A DNA stretch of 34,453 nt from Stephanodiscus triporus (lineage: Eukaryota > Bacillariophyta > Thalassiosirophyceae > Thalassiosirales > Thalassiosiraceae), in the NCBI GenBank assembly GCA_036939755.1, contig JALLAZ010000006.1:1-34453 (forward strand), given 5' to 3'. Positions 20,201 through 29,698 of this stretch are shown here, one piece after another; position 1 is the stretch's first letter; each line of letters begins with the position of its first letter. The position numbers and the translations under genes were made by a program. The notes under the pieces were generated by a model, which did no database searches, was not told where the DNA came from, and saw only the letters and a list, made by a program, of their open reading frames with translations.

Positions 20201-21815
20201 CCAGCGAGCTTCCTAAACACCAAGATCTCAGGAACCAAAAACATCGATGGGCAAAGTGCAAATCCTGACCACATTTCTTCAAGATCCATTCCTCAAGCTT
20301 CGAACTGATGTCAAAGTAAGCTCCATGAAGTAAGAAAGAAAGGAGTTGCGGGGCATAGAACGCTAGAGCTGCACTTCCTTCGCTGGACACAAGGTTTTCA
20401 TCATGTGACTGAATTCCTTTCGTTCCATCAAAGGCAGGTCTAGCCGTAAATGCAAGATCTAATCTATTGTTTGTCCCGCTCAAGACATCTTCGTACGCAA
20501 ATAATTGCAACAAAACTCTAAATGGATCTGGCTTCGCAAGCTTTGATGCGTTTGATGCCGCTGTGTTTAATGCATGAGCGATCAGGTTGGTTGATTCTAG
20601 ATGTCGAGGGGGCGATGACGGTGATAACAATACCTCATCTCGGCCGAAACTGTGTTGTCGATCAATTGAAATACTGTTTTGATGCAGGGATTGCGTCATC
20701 ATTTCCAGTCGTTCAGACCACATTTGTTGTGCAGCATCAAACCGAGCTTGGGTGTCATTTAGAAATGCTCCAGGTAGGCACATGAATCGTTCTTTCAAGG
20801 ATTTATTCCCGGTTAAATTGTCTACCCCTCCTGGCAAAAGGAACGGGGATGGTTTATGATTGTCATCATTGTCATCGCCATGTCCATTTATTGTTTGTCC
20901 ATTACTTAAACGGCCACCCCTGCCACCTATGGTGAGACCATTGCTGCCAGCCGCTATGGCATATGCCAACCTTTTTCGTTTACGTTTTTCTTCGTATAAT
21001 CCATCTTGAATCGGTCCAGAGGAACGAACATGGAGAACAATTAAACAGTGCAGCATCATCGATACAAGAGACAACGATAATAGAGTCCATCCGTCTTCGG
21101 TGCTGGAATTTTCATCCATCGCTCCTGACGAAGATTTGTCCCCGCCCGTTGGATACATTGTGCCCCCAGTAGGATCCAGTGTATTTCCTGGCAAAGTAAC
21201 GCCAGTTTGATCCAAAGTCAGCACGGCCAACATGTGGCATACCACAATCAAGGAACTTATCCCATGAAACACATACTGCACTACCACACATGGAACACGA
21301 GTGCCAGACCAAGCAGCATAGGATAATGGGAAGGTTAGCAATACCAGTCGAATGATGGCTAAGACGGCGAGGTACCCCGTTTTGGACTCAATGGTAGCGG
21401 CAGAAATTTTGACTTTTTCCTTGCCACTGGTATTGTTGTCTGTGGATTCATCTTTTGTTTCATTGTCCGTCGTATATAAATGATCTCCAGACGAGAAGGA
21501 TTCGGTGAAAATGACGGGGATATCCTCCTTAACTTCACTGCCTATCTCAATATCTTGCTTAGGAAAATTCGGAGAGGAAGAAATGACATTTCTTATACGC
21601 CCATCCCCAATTTCATAATTTAACGGAGAATGAGATTCATCTGGAATACGGGGGCGTTCAGTCATTCCAGTATTTCCAAATACGACAAAACTGTTCAAAG
21701 CCCATCCTCCACCGTTGCTTTCGAGGACGTTGCCGTTGCTTCCTCCATAGGAAAAGTAAATGTAGAGGATAAACGCGTCCGATATCCATGCGCCTATGGC
21801 TGGAAGTAGGAACAT
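17291..21815 (-). CDS. Phosphatidylinositol 4-kinase, type III beta-like, with N-terminal membrane helices
   Basis: Exons in reading order: 21815-18284, 18180-18162 (19 nt), 18074-18028, 17943-17855 and 17779-17291, giving 1391 residues with consistent phases. Spliced joins restore VPDTISIDSLKRNDPDFT and FVESLAAYSIVCF, close to plant PI4K-beta. The lipid-kinase core begins near residue 1095 (PAVVFKEDWRAKTERLR), with LLPILIKSNDDLRQEQ, catalytic DRHNGN (about 1242-1247) and HIDFGF (DFG about 1260). It should phosphorylate phosphatidylinositol to PI4P at Golgi-type membranes. The long middle region is serine-rich and contains a helical part (about 430-600) that may be the lipid-kinase-unique region. 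Four hydrophobic segments, about 5-24, 147-167, 175-200 and 243-263, predict a membrane-embedded N terminus, unlike soluble animal and plant PI4K-beta. The ATG at 21815 follows an in-frame stop about 45 bp upstream. Confidence 0.92.
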
Positions 21816-22189
21816 CGATGACTGATAGGCGATAGGCTTATGCAGAAAAAGATATTATGAGGGAATCGGCGCTCTCTCTAGAGTGACATTGAGGGATCGC
21901 ATTTCACACTCGCCATGGTCATAATAAAAAAATATCGAAAAAAGGAGTGTATGTTGAAACGGTGTATCGTACAGGTACCATTACTGCATGGGCGTACGCA
22001 TAGTACATAAGCAGACGTACGGTGCTGCGACCGAGACGACGTAGGAATCAATTTTTTTGAGGTGTATTTTTCTCATCCCCTCTATCCACGCCACAGCCTC
22101 CTCCATCTATCTACTAGAGTAATTCCTAATAAACTTTTAAAAAATACTCTACATGTGGAAAGGGAAAACTATATGTCCTCAATCTGAAT
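21816..22189. promoter_or_regulatory. Upstream region of the PI4K gene
   Basis: AT-rich DNA just upstream of the PI4K start. It contains GTATCGTAC (reverse complement of the recurrent 9-mer) at 21964-21972, about 150 bp before the ATG, followed by further TACG-rich words (GCGTACGC, GACGTACGG) up to 22022. No gene is seen. Confidence 0.4.
21964..21972 (-). promoter_or_regulatory. GTACGATAC motif upstream of PI4K
   Basis: Exact copy on the minus strand, in the same orientation as the PI4K gene and about 150 bp from its ATG. See the recurrence described among the findings. Confidence 0.35.
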
Positions 22190-22264
22190 TTGTATGTTTC
22201 TGTAATATCCCGCCGTCTCTTTGGCGGCAACTCACACAGCGATGCCGCCTTTAACTATTTCCCC

Positions 22265-22319
22265 GATGGTTATGGTTGCATGCGGCCGCCCCGATGGTTA
22301 GGGTTGATGCGGCCGCCCC
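22265..22319 (+). repeat. Two tandem copies of a 27-28 bp unit
   Basis: Units at 22265-22292 and 22293-22319 differ by one substitution and one indel. Each ends in GCGGCCGCCCC and begins GATGGTTA. They lie inside the frame described at 22277-22840. Confidence 0.85.
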
Positions 22320-22840
22320 ACATTAGGGTGAGGCACCGGCTGCCTCGAAAGTCAGGGTTGCGCATGCAAGGGGGTTGGGTTGGTACGTTGAGGGAGACTC
22401 TGATCCAACAATGCGCTGAGGAAGTCATTGGTGCTCATGCTGCTGGGAATGGTGGAAGCTGCCGTCGAGGCTTTGTGAAAGGACTGGTCGACGAATACTT
22501 TTGCAGAGCACCTTCGATGAAAATCTCACGCGATGACATCAACAACAGAGTGAGGATCATCAGAGGCCAGCACAAGGAGGAGGAACAACGAGAATTCTCA
22601 CCGGCCATCTCCTTCCATATCATCCGCGACCCATCCCTTTCAACCAATTCGGACTTGAGTGTTTCTGCTAGTTCAAATGAACAGAATCCATTAGATATTC
22701 TAGCAAGTCAAGCCATTCGAACGTTTGAAAATACAAATCAAGCTCGAATGCAACAACTCACCCTTCCCAATCGATGCTCGTACGAAGGATGTGGTGTGCA
22801 CCTCTCCAACTCGTGCCCGAACATTGCTCCAGTTTCTTGA
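22277..22840 (+). pseudogene. Probable decayed mobile-element or lineage-specific gene fragment
   Basis: An open frame begins at an ATG near 22277 and runs to 22840. Its middle part (ETLIQQCAEEVIGAHAAGNGG, then RRGFVKGLVDEYFCRAPSMKISRDDINNRVRII) reads like a small helical DNA-binding module, and a later part ends in cysteine-containing segments (NRCSYEGCGVHL). Coding-like peptide continues after the stop in other frames: ARTLLQFLEIGPSKLSAILSW near 22815-22880 and HDEVIRRNEARREKEVAIIS near 23047-23105. This pattern of broken frames suggests one ancestral protein disrupted by indels, possibly of transposon origin. I do not recognise the family securely. Alternatively, it is a real gene with unrecognised introns. 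Confidence 0.3.
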
Positions 22841-24250
22841 GATTGGTCCATCGAAATTGTCAGCAATTTTGAGTTGGTCTGTGCATTGGTACCGGCATGT
22901 TGCTCTGTAAGGTTTGTCATGATGAAGAAGCGGCAATGTCATAAACTGCAGATGCAGAGGAAGAGGAGGATCATCTGATTCCCAGTGACAATCCAAAGGA
23001 CAAGTTTTTGGCAATCGCGATGGTCGCCTCAGCACAGAGGTTCACGATGAAGTTATCCGCAGGAATGAGGCGAGAAGGGAGAAGGAAGTTGCCATCATAT
23101 CGAGGAAGAAAACGAAGTTGCGAGGGTTAATTTCGAGCGCAAAAGTGATTTTGGACAAGATGAAAAACAAAACTTAGTAACTTACATCTCCCTCTTGCCC
23201 ACGTCGTCAGTCATCCTCCTCCCCCCCGGCCCGTCGGCATCGTCATTGGGAGCAGCCGCCACCGTAGTGGCCCTGCCGCTCGCGTACCCCTCCATCGCCC
23301 TCTCCCCCCTCATTCGCGTTTTTTTCTCACAACGGGATCAGGAGGAGGGGGGGATGGCCCATCGACGCAGTGTGCAAGCCGCCACCGCCGGAGGAGGGGA
23401 CGGGGGCATGGGCGGGAGCTGGACCATGAAGTACAGTCCAGACCCCGAATGCCGCGGACATGGCCTCGGACAGGATCGTCAACGACGCAAACCACGACGT
23501 ATCCCCAGAGAAAATCAACCTCATCTGCAGCGGGTGACGGCAGGTGGCGGCGGGGGGGATGACAACGGGGGGGGAAAGGAAGGAGGCGGCGGTCTTGAGG
23601 TTGCCAGGAGGCGGCGGTCTTGGGGCCGCCGAGTCGGTTGAGGGCGTCTTCCCCCCCCCAAATTTGTGGTAAAGTCCTCCTGTTTTTGGGAAGCGACACT
23701 AACGTCCACATTCAGAGGGGGGGATGGACTGGATGACTTGGGGTGACCTAGGCGGTCTCCCTCTCCTTCGAGGATGGCCTCTCCCCCCGTCGTCCTCGAT
23801 GAGCAACGGCGGCGGGCTCGATGGGTGGGGCGTCGTCTTCCCTCAGCCTCCCACAAAAAGTATCGCCATGCAGCAGCGCTCAAACGGCTCGAACCGGGGG
23901 ACGACTTCAGGCATCATGTCGGGGTCGTGAGACCCCTCCAAGTAGGGGATGCTGTATCGTATTGCCGAATTCGAGACCGCCGAGGAAGCCACATGGCTCC
24001 AGATGTGGACGTCGACGAGGCCAGCGCGACCAACGACGGAGAGGAGGTGGAGGGGAGATCCGAGGCGGTCGATGATTCCCCCGCGCGTGCTGCTTCCGTC
24101 ACCGCCGCCGTCAGTGGCGACCAGTCATCCCCCGGCGTCGTCCGTCATCGTCGTCCCGGCGTCGGACGTGGTGTCGTCCCCGCCACCGCCACCGCCGCCG
24201 ACGGACGACTCCGGGGGAGGACTGGTTGCGATCACTGCGCTGCTCCAAAC
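22841..24250. other. Gene-poor GC-rich stretch with broken coding-like fragments
   Basis: The left part (to about 23180) carries continuation fragments of the preceding decayed frame. From about 23200 it becomes GC-rich with many G or C runs and mirror-image frames on both strands. Two minus-strand pieces look more protein-like than their surroundings: 23327-23524 (a possible membrane segment, after a CAG acceptor-like site) and 23843-24124 (listed separately). No complete gene can be supported. Confidence 0.4.
23843..24124 (-). other. Coding-like minus-strand open segment, gene unknown
   Basis: 94 sense codons between an in-frame TGA at 24125-24127 and a TGA at 23843-23845. In the best part, from about 24072 downwards (IIDRLGSPLHLLSVVGRAGL, VDVHIWSHVASSAVSNSAIR, EVVPRFEPFERCCMAILF), most third positions are C or G, as in confident genes here. 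The same frame is open upstream of the TGA to 24373, so one stop interrupts about 176 codons. It could be an exon, a pseudogene or a chance frame. It has no early ATG and no family I recognise. Confidence 0.25.
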
Positions 24251-25728
24251 ATGGTCTATGTGAGTGGAAAAATGAGAGGCAACGAGATCTTTTTTGCGCT
24301 TCGTGCTTCCGCCAAAGCTGAACAGAAAAAAAAAGCTGAACAGAAAAATGACGTCACAAGAAAGCACTCCCATGAATCTATTATGATTCGATATCCCATA
24401 GGCGATAACACTGCTAATCTACACTCTGAAACCGATCCGACCCTGTGGTTCAAACTGGCTTGTGCCGCCCGCGCCTTGGGTTGGGAAAAGCACTCGTCAT
24501 CGCCGAAATCACTGCGAGTAATTAAGCGCCCCCCCAGGTCGCACCGTTGCTTGGAAAGATTGGCACTCGAACGAGGGTTATCGTCTCTACCGCAGGGATT
24601 GCCTCCCAATCGTCTGTTGCTGCATGCATGGAAAGAGTTGGAGAATTGGGATCGAGGACCACCCGTCAATGATGTCGAGCAGGAGATTGTGCCGGATGAA
24701 AATTTGACGCGAGAGGAGGATAAGCCGATAGAACTGGTACTTCATCTACCGAGGTATTCCTGGGTGACTTTGGGTACGATTTTGATGAGGGCATCCCAAG
24801 AGGGAGTATCGTACGGACGTTCTCTGCCGGGAACGCCGCGTCATGTCTGGTCCGTGTTGTCGATCACCCAGCGATTCTGCGCCCTTGTTTGCAATATCTC
24901 GAGAGGAGGTAAACTACGTCAATTGCGATTCCGGATTGCCATCTACGGATATTGGGTTGTATCTGAGCGAACGCCCCGAACTTTCATCACCTGATCATTC
25001 AACTTACGGGGAGATCACTTTATTAGGTATGACTGTTTGTGTTCAGCGAGTATTGTCATCTTACTGTGTTTCAACCATGGCATTCTGATACATGAATAAA
25101 ATTTCACCAAGGGGCTCGGCAATTGTTCCATCACATGGGCCTCACGAACAATGCGAAAACACACAGGAACGAACAACCAAGGTATCAATTTTTTGACTTA
25201 GGGAGTGGAGGGGGAAGGCTAGTTATCCAATCTCATCTTGAGCTACCACCTGTGTTCAATTCGGTAGGGATTGAACTTTCTCCTTCTCGTCACAAAATTG
25301 CTGCTCAAACTTGGGATGATCTTGTGCAGAATGGAGATGCATCGCGGATACGAAAGTTGGCATTAAAAAGTTGGGGCATAGACGAAAACGACAAAAATTT
25401 CTTTTCCAGTGTGGACTTACACGAAGGCGATTTATTTGAGCTTGACATATCACAGGCAACACATCTATACGTTTCTTCGCTGTGTTTTTCGGATGATATG
25501 ATGAAAAGAGTCGTTGCTAAGATTGAAAGGGAAGGGACGTCACTGAAAATTGTTGCCTCATTAAGATTGTTACCATCTGACAATAAGATTGTTTATGGAT
25601 CGAGAACAAAACGAGCCATCTTGGGAAGCAATCCGTGGGTGGAGTTCATAGAAATGTCATGGACTAAGGCTCGAGGGGATGGTTGTCCTGTTTATTTTTA
25701 CTCGGTGAAGATTGCCGATGTGTCATAA
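24251..25728 (+). CDS. DOT1-like class I SAM-dependent methyltransferase
   Basis: Proposed exons 24251-24810, 24872-25026 and 25112-25728 give 443 residues. The second intron is convincing: joining 25026 to 25112 yields STYGEITLLGARQLFHHMG, matching the YGE-containing helix before motif I in DOT1 proteins. Motif I is FFDLGSGGGRLV (about 266), followed by VGIELSPSRHK, an acidic residue after the second strand (IE), HEGDLFE (about 339) and a final strand VYFYSVKI. DOT1 enzymes methylate histone H3 lysine 79 in nucleosomes; divergent algal relatives may have other substrates, so the substrate is inferred only weakly. The first intron (24811-24871, 61 bp, donor GTACGG) is tentative: some frame change between 24810 and 24910 is required and a frameshift is possible. 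The start could also be the ATG at 24272, or lie in an upstream exon, since GTGAGT occurs at 24260. Confidence 0.6.
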
Positions 25729-25807
25729 GTTATAACTGCACTTAGTTATTTCTAGAGCATTGCTTCTTTGCTCAGTTGATGAGAAGAGATAAAAGGATCA
25801 TATTATA

Positions 25808-27655
25808 TTAACGACCAAGACTGCCTTGGAACTTGCTTTTCAATTCGGTAGACGCACCACCCAACACCAGGTGCAGAGCATTTTTATCAACTCTTCGTCC
25901 GTCATCCAAGTTTGTATCACGGCTCCAAGTCCACTCGTTACCCTGCCGTTGCTTTTTCGATTCTTGAGTCTTTTGCCTGTGCGCATCAAGCAACGACGGA
26001 CCACGAGACTGTTCATAGGCTTTTTGGATTGCATTGACTTCTTCTAGAATTTCCGGTTTAATCTGTTCGGCACTTTTTCCATCGGCATACGAAATAATGG
26101 CCTGTCCACGCATCTTTTCGTTCTTGAAAGTGCGGCTTCGTGTAGATTTTGATATTCCTTTCAAAAAGTCGTGCTCACCGGGTACCAACATCCATTCCTC
26201 TCGCCCTCCTTCATCGATACCTCGTGATTTTTTATTCAAGTTCTGAATTTGCGGCAAACGCTGACGTTTAGATGCCTTCACTGCTGCAATCGTGCCCAAT
26301 GGCGCTGGACCATCGTCATCATCACTACTGCTTTCCCCTTGGGCTATATTATAGTTCGTAGGTATTGATGGGTTGGCTGCCCACGACGTCGGGGCGCCTT
26401 CAGATCCACCACTGCTCCGGAATCGGCAGACGCGCAGAACCTCGTTGAGGTTATTAGCAACGTTTGATAAATCAGGGAGAGCGTATCCCAAAGCCTTTTC
26501 TTTGTTGTTGTCGTTGTTGATGTTTCCATCATCATCCGCTTCGTCGTCTTCGTCCATCTCTACAACCTCCAACCCAATCAAAAGAAATAGTTGTGTTAAA
26601 GTTGCTTTCAATTTTCCATTCTCAATTCCGTCTAACTGAATACTTTCTCCCTCCAACAAGGCATTGCAAATTCCTTGCAATTCATTTGCCAGCGATGTTG
26701 CAGATGAAGATGAATCCTTTGGGTCGAATCGATCCAACATCTGAGATGTCATTCTCTCAACTCGTTTTCTACTTCTGACATCATCTTCGTTCTCTTGTGA
26801 TTTTTCGGACCTCTTCATAACAGCCGCTTTTTCTTGCGCTTGGTCGTTCTCGAGTGGATTCTCAAATTGGGATACGCGCTCGTTGTGGTGTTTGAGCTTT
26901 CGCAGTTGGTCTTGCTCATATGCTTCTACTCTATCCATGGTAAACCCCACCCCATTCAACAACGCACGGGTCAAACGTAACAATGCAGTATCATCTCCAC
27001 CTTTTCGTCCAGGACCACCCGCAGACACGATCCCCCACTTCCAAGCCCCGTTGCCCCCCAGCTCCATCCCATGAATGATCAATGACTCAAACACAACTTC
27101 CAATAATCGAGCGAGATTCCTATCGGGCATTTGCGAGAAATTGTATTCTGTACCTCGACCAAGTTGCATGAAAATTAGGGGAATCCCACCTTCTTCGAGT
27201 GATGACATGGCCGGGTAAGAGTCGAAGAGTTGCGTGAGTGCAGATGCTAGTTCCTGAGCTCCCGGTGGTGCCGACGGAACTGATGCTGCCGGCGGAGAAT
27301 CAGACGGTGATCGACTCCTATCATGTCGGCGCTTCTTCTTCTTCGCTCTGTGTTTTCTATCTTTCTTCTTTCTGTGTCTCTTTTTGCTGTCGCATCGGTG
27401 ACTCTTTTTCGAGTGACGCCTCCTCCGATCGCGTGTCGATGACTTAGACGACGAGCCAGACGATGAATCGCTGTTGCTATCGTACCTGTGATCGTGCCGA
27501 TGCTTCTCTTTTTTATGTCGTGTAGATGGTTGATCGAGATGCTGATGTTGACGACCTCCGCCTTTGCTCCTTGCAAGGTTAGATTCGGGGTGATAGGCGT
27601 CCCTTTGACTCTCGCTATCACAGTGGCTGCGGCGCTCATGGTTATGTTGAGGCAT
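25808..27655 (-). CDS. GPALPP1-like DUF3752 protein with RS/K-rich N terminus
   Basis: 615 residues, one exon, ATG at 27655. Residues 1-120 are dominated by R, S, K, D and H (RS-domain-like, as in splicing-associated nuclear proteins). A globular part at about 135-250 (ELASALTQLFDSYPAMSSL ... LARLLEVVFESLIIHGMELG) is not one I can name. A GPAPLG motif at about 448 corresponds to the GPALPP motifs of the human protein. The C-terminal DUF3752 domain begins with GGREEWMLVPGEH (about 483), includes SLLDAHRQK and WTWSRDTNLD and ends in VLGGASTELKSKFQGSLGR, typical of the family. Human GPALPP1 is about 340 residues, so this version is extended. The function of the family is poorly defined; nuclear RNA-related roles are inference. 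The stop is 79 bp from that of the DOT1-like gene (convergent). Confidence 0.85.
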   Translation of the reverse strand: MPQHNHERRSHCDSESQRDAYHPESNLARSKGGGRQHQHLDQPSTRHKKEKHRHDHRYDSNSDSSSGSSSKSSTRDRRRRHSKKSHRCDSKKRHRKKKDRKHRAKKKKRRHDRSRSPSDSPPAASVPSAPPGAQELASALTQLFDSYPAMSSLEEGGIPLIFMQLGRGTEYNFSQMPDRNLARLLEVVFESLIIHGMELGGNGAWKWGIVSAGGPGRKGGDDTALLRLTRALLNGVGFTMDRVEAYEQDQLRKLKHHNERVSQFENPLENDQAQEKAAVMKRSEKSQENEDDVRSRKRVERMTSQMLDRFDPKDSSSSATSLANELQGICNALLEGESIQLDGIENGKLKATLTQLFLLIGLEVVEMDEDDEADDDGNINNDNNKEKALGYALPDLSNVANNLNEVLRVCRFRSSGGSEGAPTSWAANPSIPTNYNIAQGESSSDDDDGPAPLGTIAAVKASKRQRLPQIQNLNKKSRGIDEGGREEWMLVPGEHDFLKGISKSTRSRTFKNEKMRGQAIISYADGKSAEQIKPEILEEVNAIQKAYEQSRGPSLLDAHRQKTQESKKQRQGNEWTWSRDTNLDDGRRVDKNALHLVLGGASTELKSKFQGSLGR

Positions 27656-27745
27656 GGTGCGGTCGGTGTTTGCTCTGTTGTCGGTGGTATTTTAAGATTG
27701 ACGCGCATGTGTTTTTATTTTAAGAAGCATGTCCATTCTAGCACC

Positions 27746-27819
27746 GCAGAGGTGGTCTAGTTGGTTATGACGCGTCCTTCACACGGATGAGGTCCCGGGT
27801 TCGATTCCCGGCCTTTGTA
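27746..27819 (+). tRNA. tRNA-Val (CAC)
   Basis: 74 nt. Acceptor stem GCAGAGG pairs with CCTTTGT (27812-27818, two G-U pairs), discriminator A. The D arm contains AGTTGG. The anticodon stem CGTCC/GGATG encloses the loop TTCACAC with anticodon CAC at 27780-27782. The T arm is CCGGG-TTCGATT-CCCGG. No intron. A T run (TTTTT, about 27826-27830) downstream can end polymerase III transcription. It lies 90 bp upstream of, and divergent from, the GPALPP1-like start. Confidence 0.97.
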
Positions 27820-28425
27820 CTTATATTTTTGACATGGGACTTTTGTTGAAGTATTTGTTCATGGTTGCTTTACGTTGCACTGCATGCATGAGCACCTTCA
27901 CCTGCGAAGGCGTCTTGATTAAAATTCTCTTAGAAGTGCACCCTGGGTTTAATAGAATCCATCTAATTACATTATTATTAGTACACTACTAATGTTCTCT
28001 GGTCAAGCACTTTCAGATGCCTCTGCAGCTCTACTGATATAGTCTGGTGTGGAATGGGAGATATATGATACTTGGACGGTGAGTTTTATTGATTGAACAA
28101 GTACGATACAGCACTTTTCATTCCAATGGCAAAAAATGATGTTTCAACAGACAGGTCCAGATCAATAGCCCACTGAAATAAAAAGAGCCAAGCTGGGTTA
28201 AAACGTTGATTTCCTTTCTTCTACGAAGACTTTGACACCCGTTTTGCATCACATGTATGGAACCTTTTGTTCCAGGACACAGCTCATGATATATAAATGG
28301 AGCCCGGGCAACGCCTATGGTACTTCGATAATTTTTTTCGACACACAAGATATATTTCAAACAACGAAGGGGATTTGAAACCCGCTCACCTCAAAAGGAA
28401 AGCCTGGGGATACACGTCCGCCTCC
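27820..28425. other. Intergenic region without a supported gene
   Basis: 606 bp between tRNA-Val and the 3' end of the second FKBP gene. It is AT-rich with scattered short frames lacking recognisable protein. It contains GTACGATAC at 28101-28109. The right part is presumably the FKBP 3' UTR. Confidence 0.45.
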
Positions 28426-29312
28426 CTACCTCTTCCCATAAAGCTTCACGTCCATGACCAAATCCGGCTGATAGACGCGGTCGGGGTTGCAGTAGATATT
28501 CTTGAATCGTTGGAATTCACCCATCGCCTCCGATGCCGGGGGTATCGGTCCCAGGCCCTTGCCGCTCTCGCATTCTTCTCCTGGAAAAAATGAGGATTGG
28601 GGGGGGGGGAAATGCCGAATAAGTAAATACGCGTTCCGAGCTTCGGATTTCTCAAGCGAGGGAGCGAGACTAATGTAAATTTAAACGAAAACTCACTTAT
28701 CGCCGACGACGTCGACTGATACGCCAGCCTCGACGGGATGATGACCCGTCGTATCCCCCCCGGGCGCATCCCCCTCACCGCCTCCTCCAATCCAGGTATC
28801 GTCGTTCCGTCCCCGAGCGTCCATCGGTACGGCGCGCCGGCGTCGACGGTGCTGTATATCTTGCTCCCGTACCGCGCGCCGGTGGTCGACATCACGTAAT
28901 CGATCGACACGACCTGTCCGGTCGTCGGGCACGATCCTCCCCCTCCCGACCCCGGCTTGACGTCCGCGTACTGGAGTCCGGTGGACGTGGTGACGAAGTC
29001 GAGGCCAGTCGGCGGCGGCGACGCGTTCGTCGACGACGGGGCGGCGATGGCGGCGGCGGACGGGGCGGCAGTCGCGATCGCCGCGGCGAGGAGGACGGAC
29101 CTCCTCGTCCCCAACAACGAGTTCGAAGGCGAGTTTTCGATCGTCGCGACGACGGCGACGACGTCGTCGTTGCCGGCGGGATCGTCGTCGGTCGATAACG
29201 ACCTCGAACCGAGCCGAGCCGCTGCCGGTCGTGGGACTTGCCACGATGAGCAGGTCCTTGGTTGGAGGATGAGGAAGATTGAGAGGATGAATGCTATCGA
29301 GCTTGGCGTCAT
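28426..29312 (-). CDS. FKBP-type peptidyl-prolyl isomerase, thylakoid lumen (second copy)
   Basis: Exons 29312-28697 and 28580-28426 give 256 residues; the intron (28581-28696) has donor GTGAGT and acceptor CCAG and joins in phase to read AIREECESGKGLGPIPP. The presequence is bipartite: a hydrophobic signal peptide, then CSSWQVP, with tryptophan at position 24 as the likely +1 residue, an accepted variant of the diatom ASAFAP motif. Twin arginines at 70-71 (GTRRSVLLAAAIATA) precede an alanine-rich core, indicating Tat export to the lumen. The FKBP domain starts at about residue 103 (LDFVTTSTGLQYADVKPGSG) and includes TIPGLEEAVRGMRPGGIRRVIIPSRLAY and the family's GLGPIPP loop. The active-site tryptophan after IPG is absent, as in the copy at 6054-6953. 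The twin-arginine position is identical in both proteins, but the sequences are otherwise quite divergent, so this is not a recent duplication. Confidence 0.9.
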
Positions 29313-29698
29313 TATTATTTTTTTGTCGGGGGGGGGTTGTCGTCTGGCGGTGGGTTGGTTGGTGGTCGTGAGATGGATCGGAACGAAGCACAGATGGATT
29401 GGATTTTGGGGGGGGCGGTGGGGGGTGAAACTAACCCCCCCCCCCGGAAGTATTGATTTTTAGGCGCGCATGCATCCGCAGGCTTCTTTGTTCCCCCCCG
29501 CCGCCGGCCCTCGGCCCTCCGCACCCCGCGCCATTGCAACTTGCGCCTCTGATCTGAGATCTGATCTTGGGCTGAGGAGTGAGGAGTTGACGAATGACGA
29601 ACATAACTTCTCAGATGTATTTATCTCGAGGAGAACGCTCGGCTTCGTTGCGCCATGACATTAAACGAACTGCCGTCCATCATTAATCCGACGACGCC
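29313..29698. promoter_or_regulatory. Divergent promoter region (FKBP / IQ-repeat protein)
   Basis: 386 bp between two opposite start codons, with several homopolymer runs: G7 near 29328-29334, G7 near 29408-29414, C10-11 near 29435-29445 and a C run near 29496-29502. No conserved box is recognised. Confidence 0.4.

Noticed and set aside
22301..22330. TTAGGGTT-like words resembling telomere repeat
   Set aside because: Only isolated single copies within a 27-bp duplicated unit; no tandem telomeric array.
28693..29391. 232-residue minus frame overlapping the second FKBP
   Set aside because: Arginine-rich shadow of the FKBP first exon in another frame.
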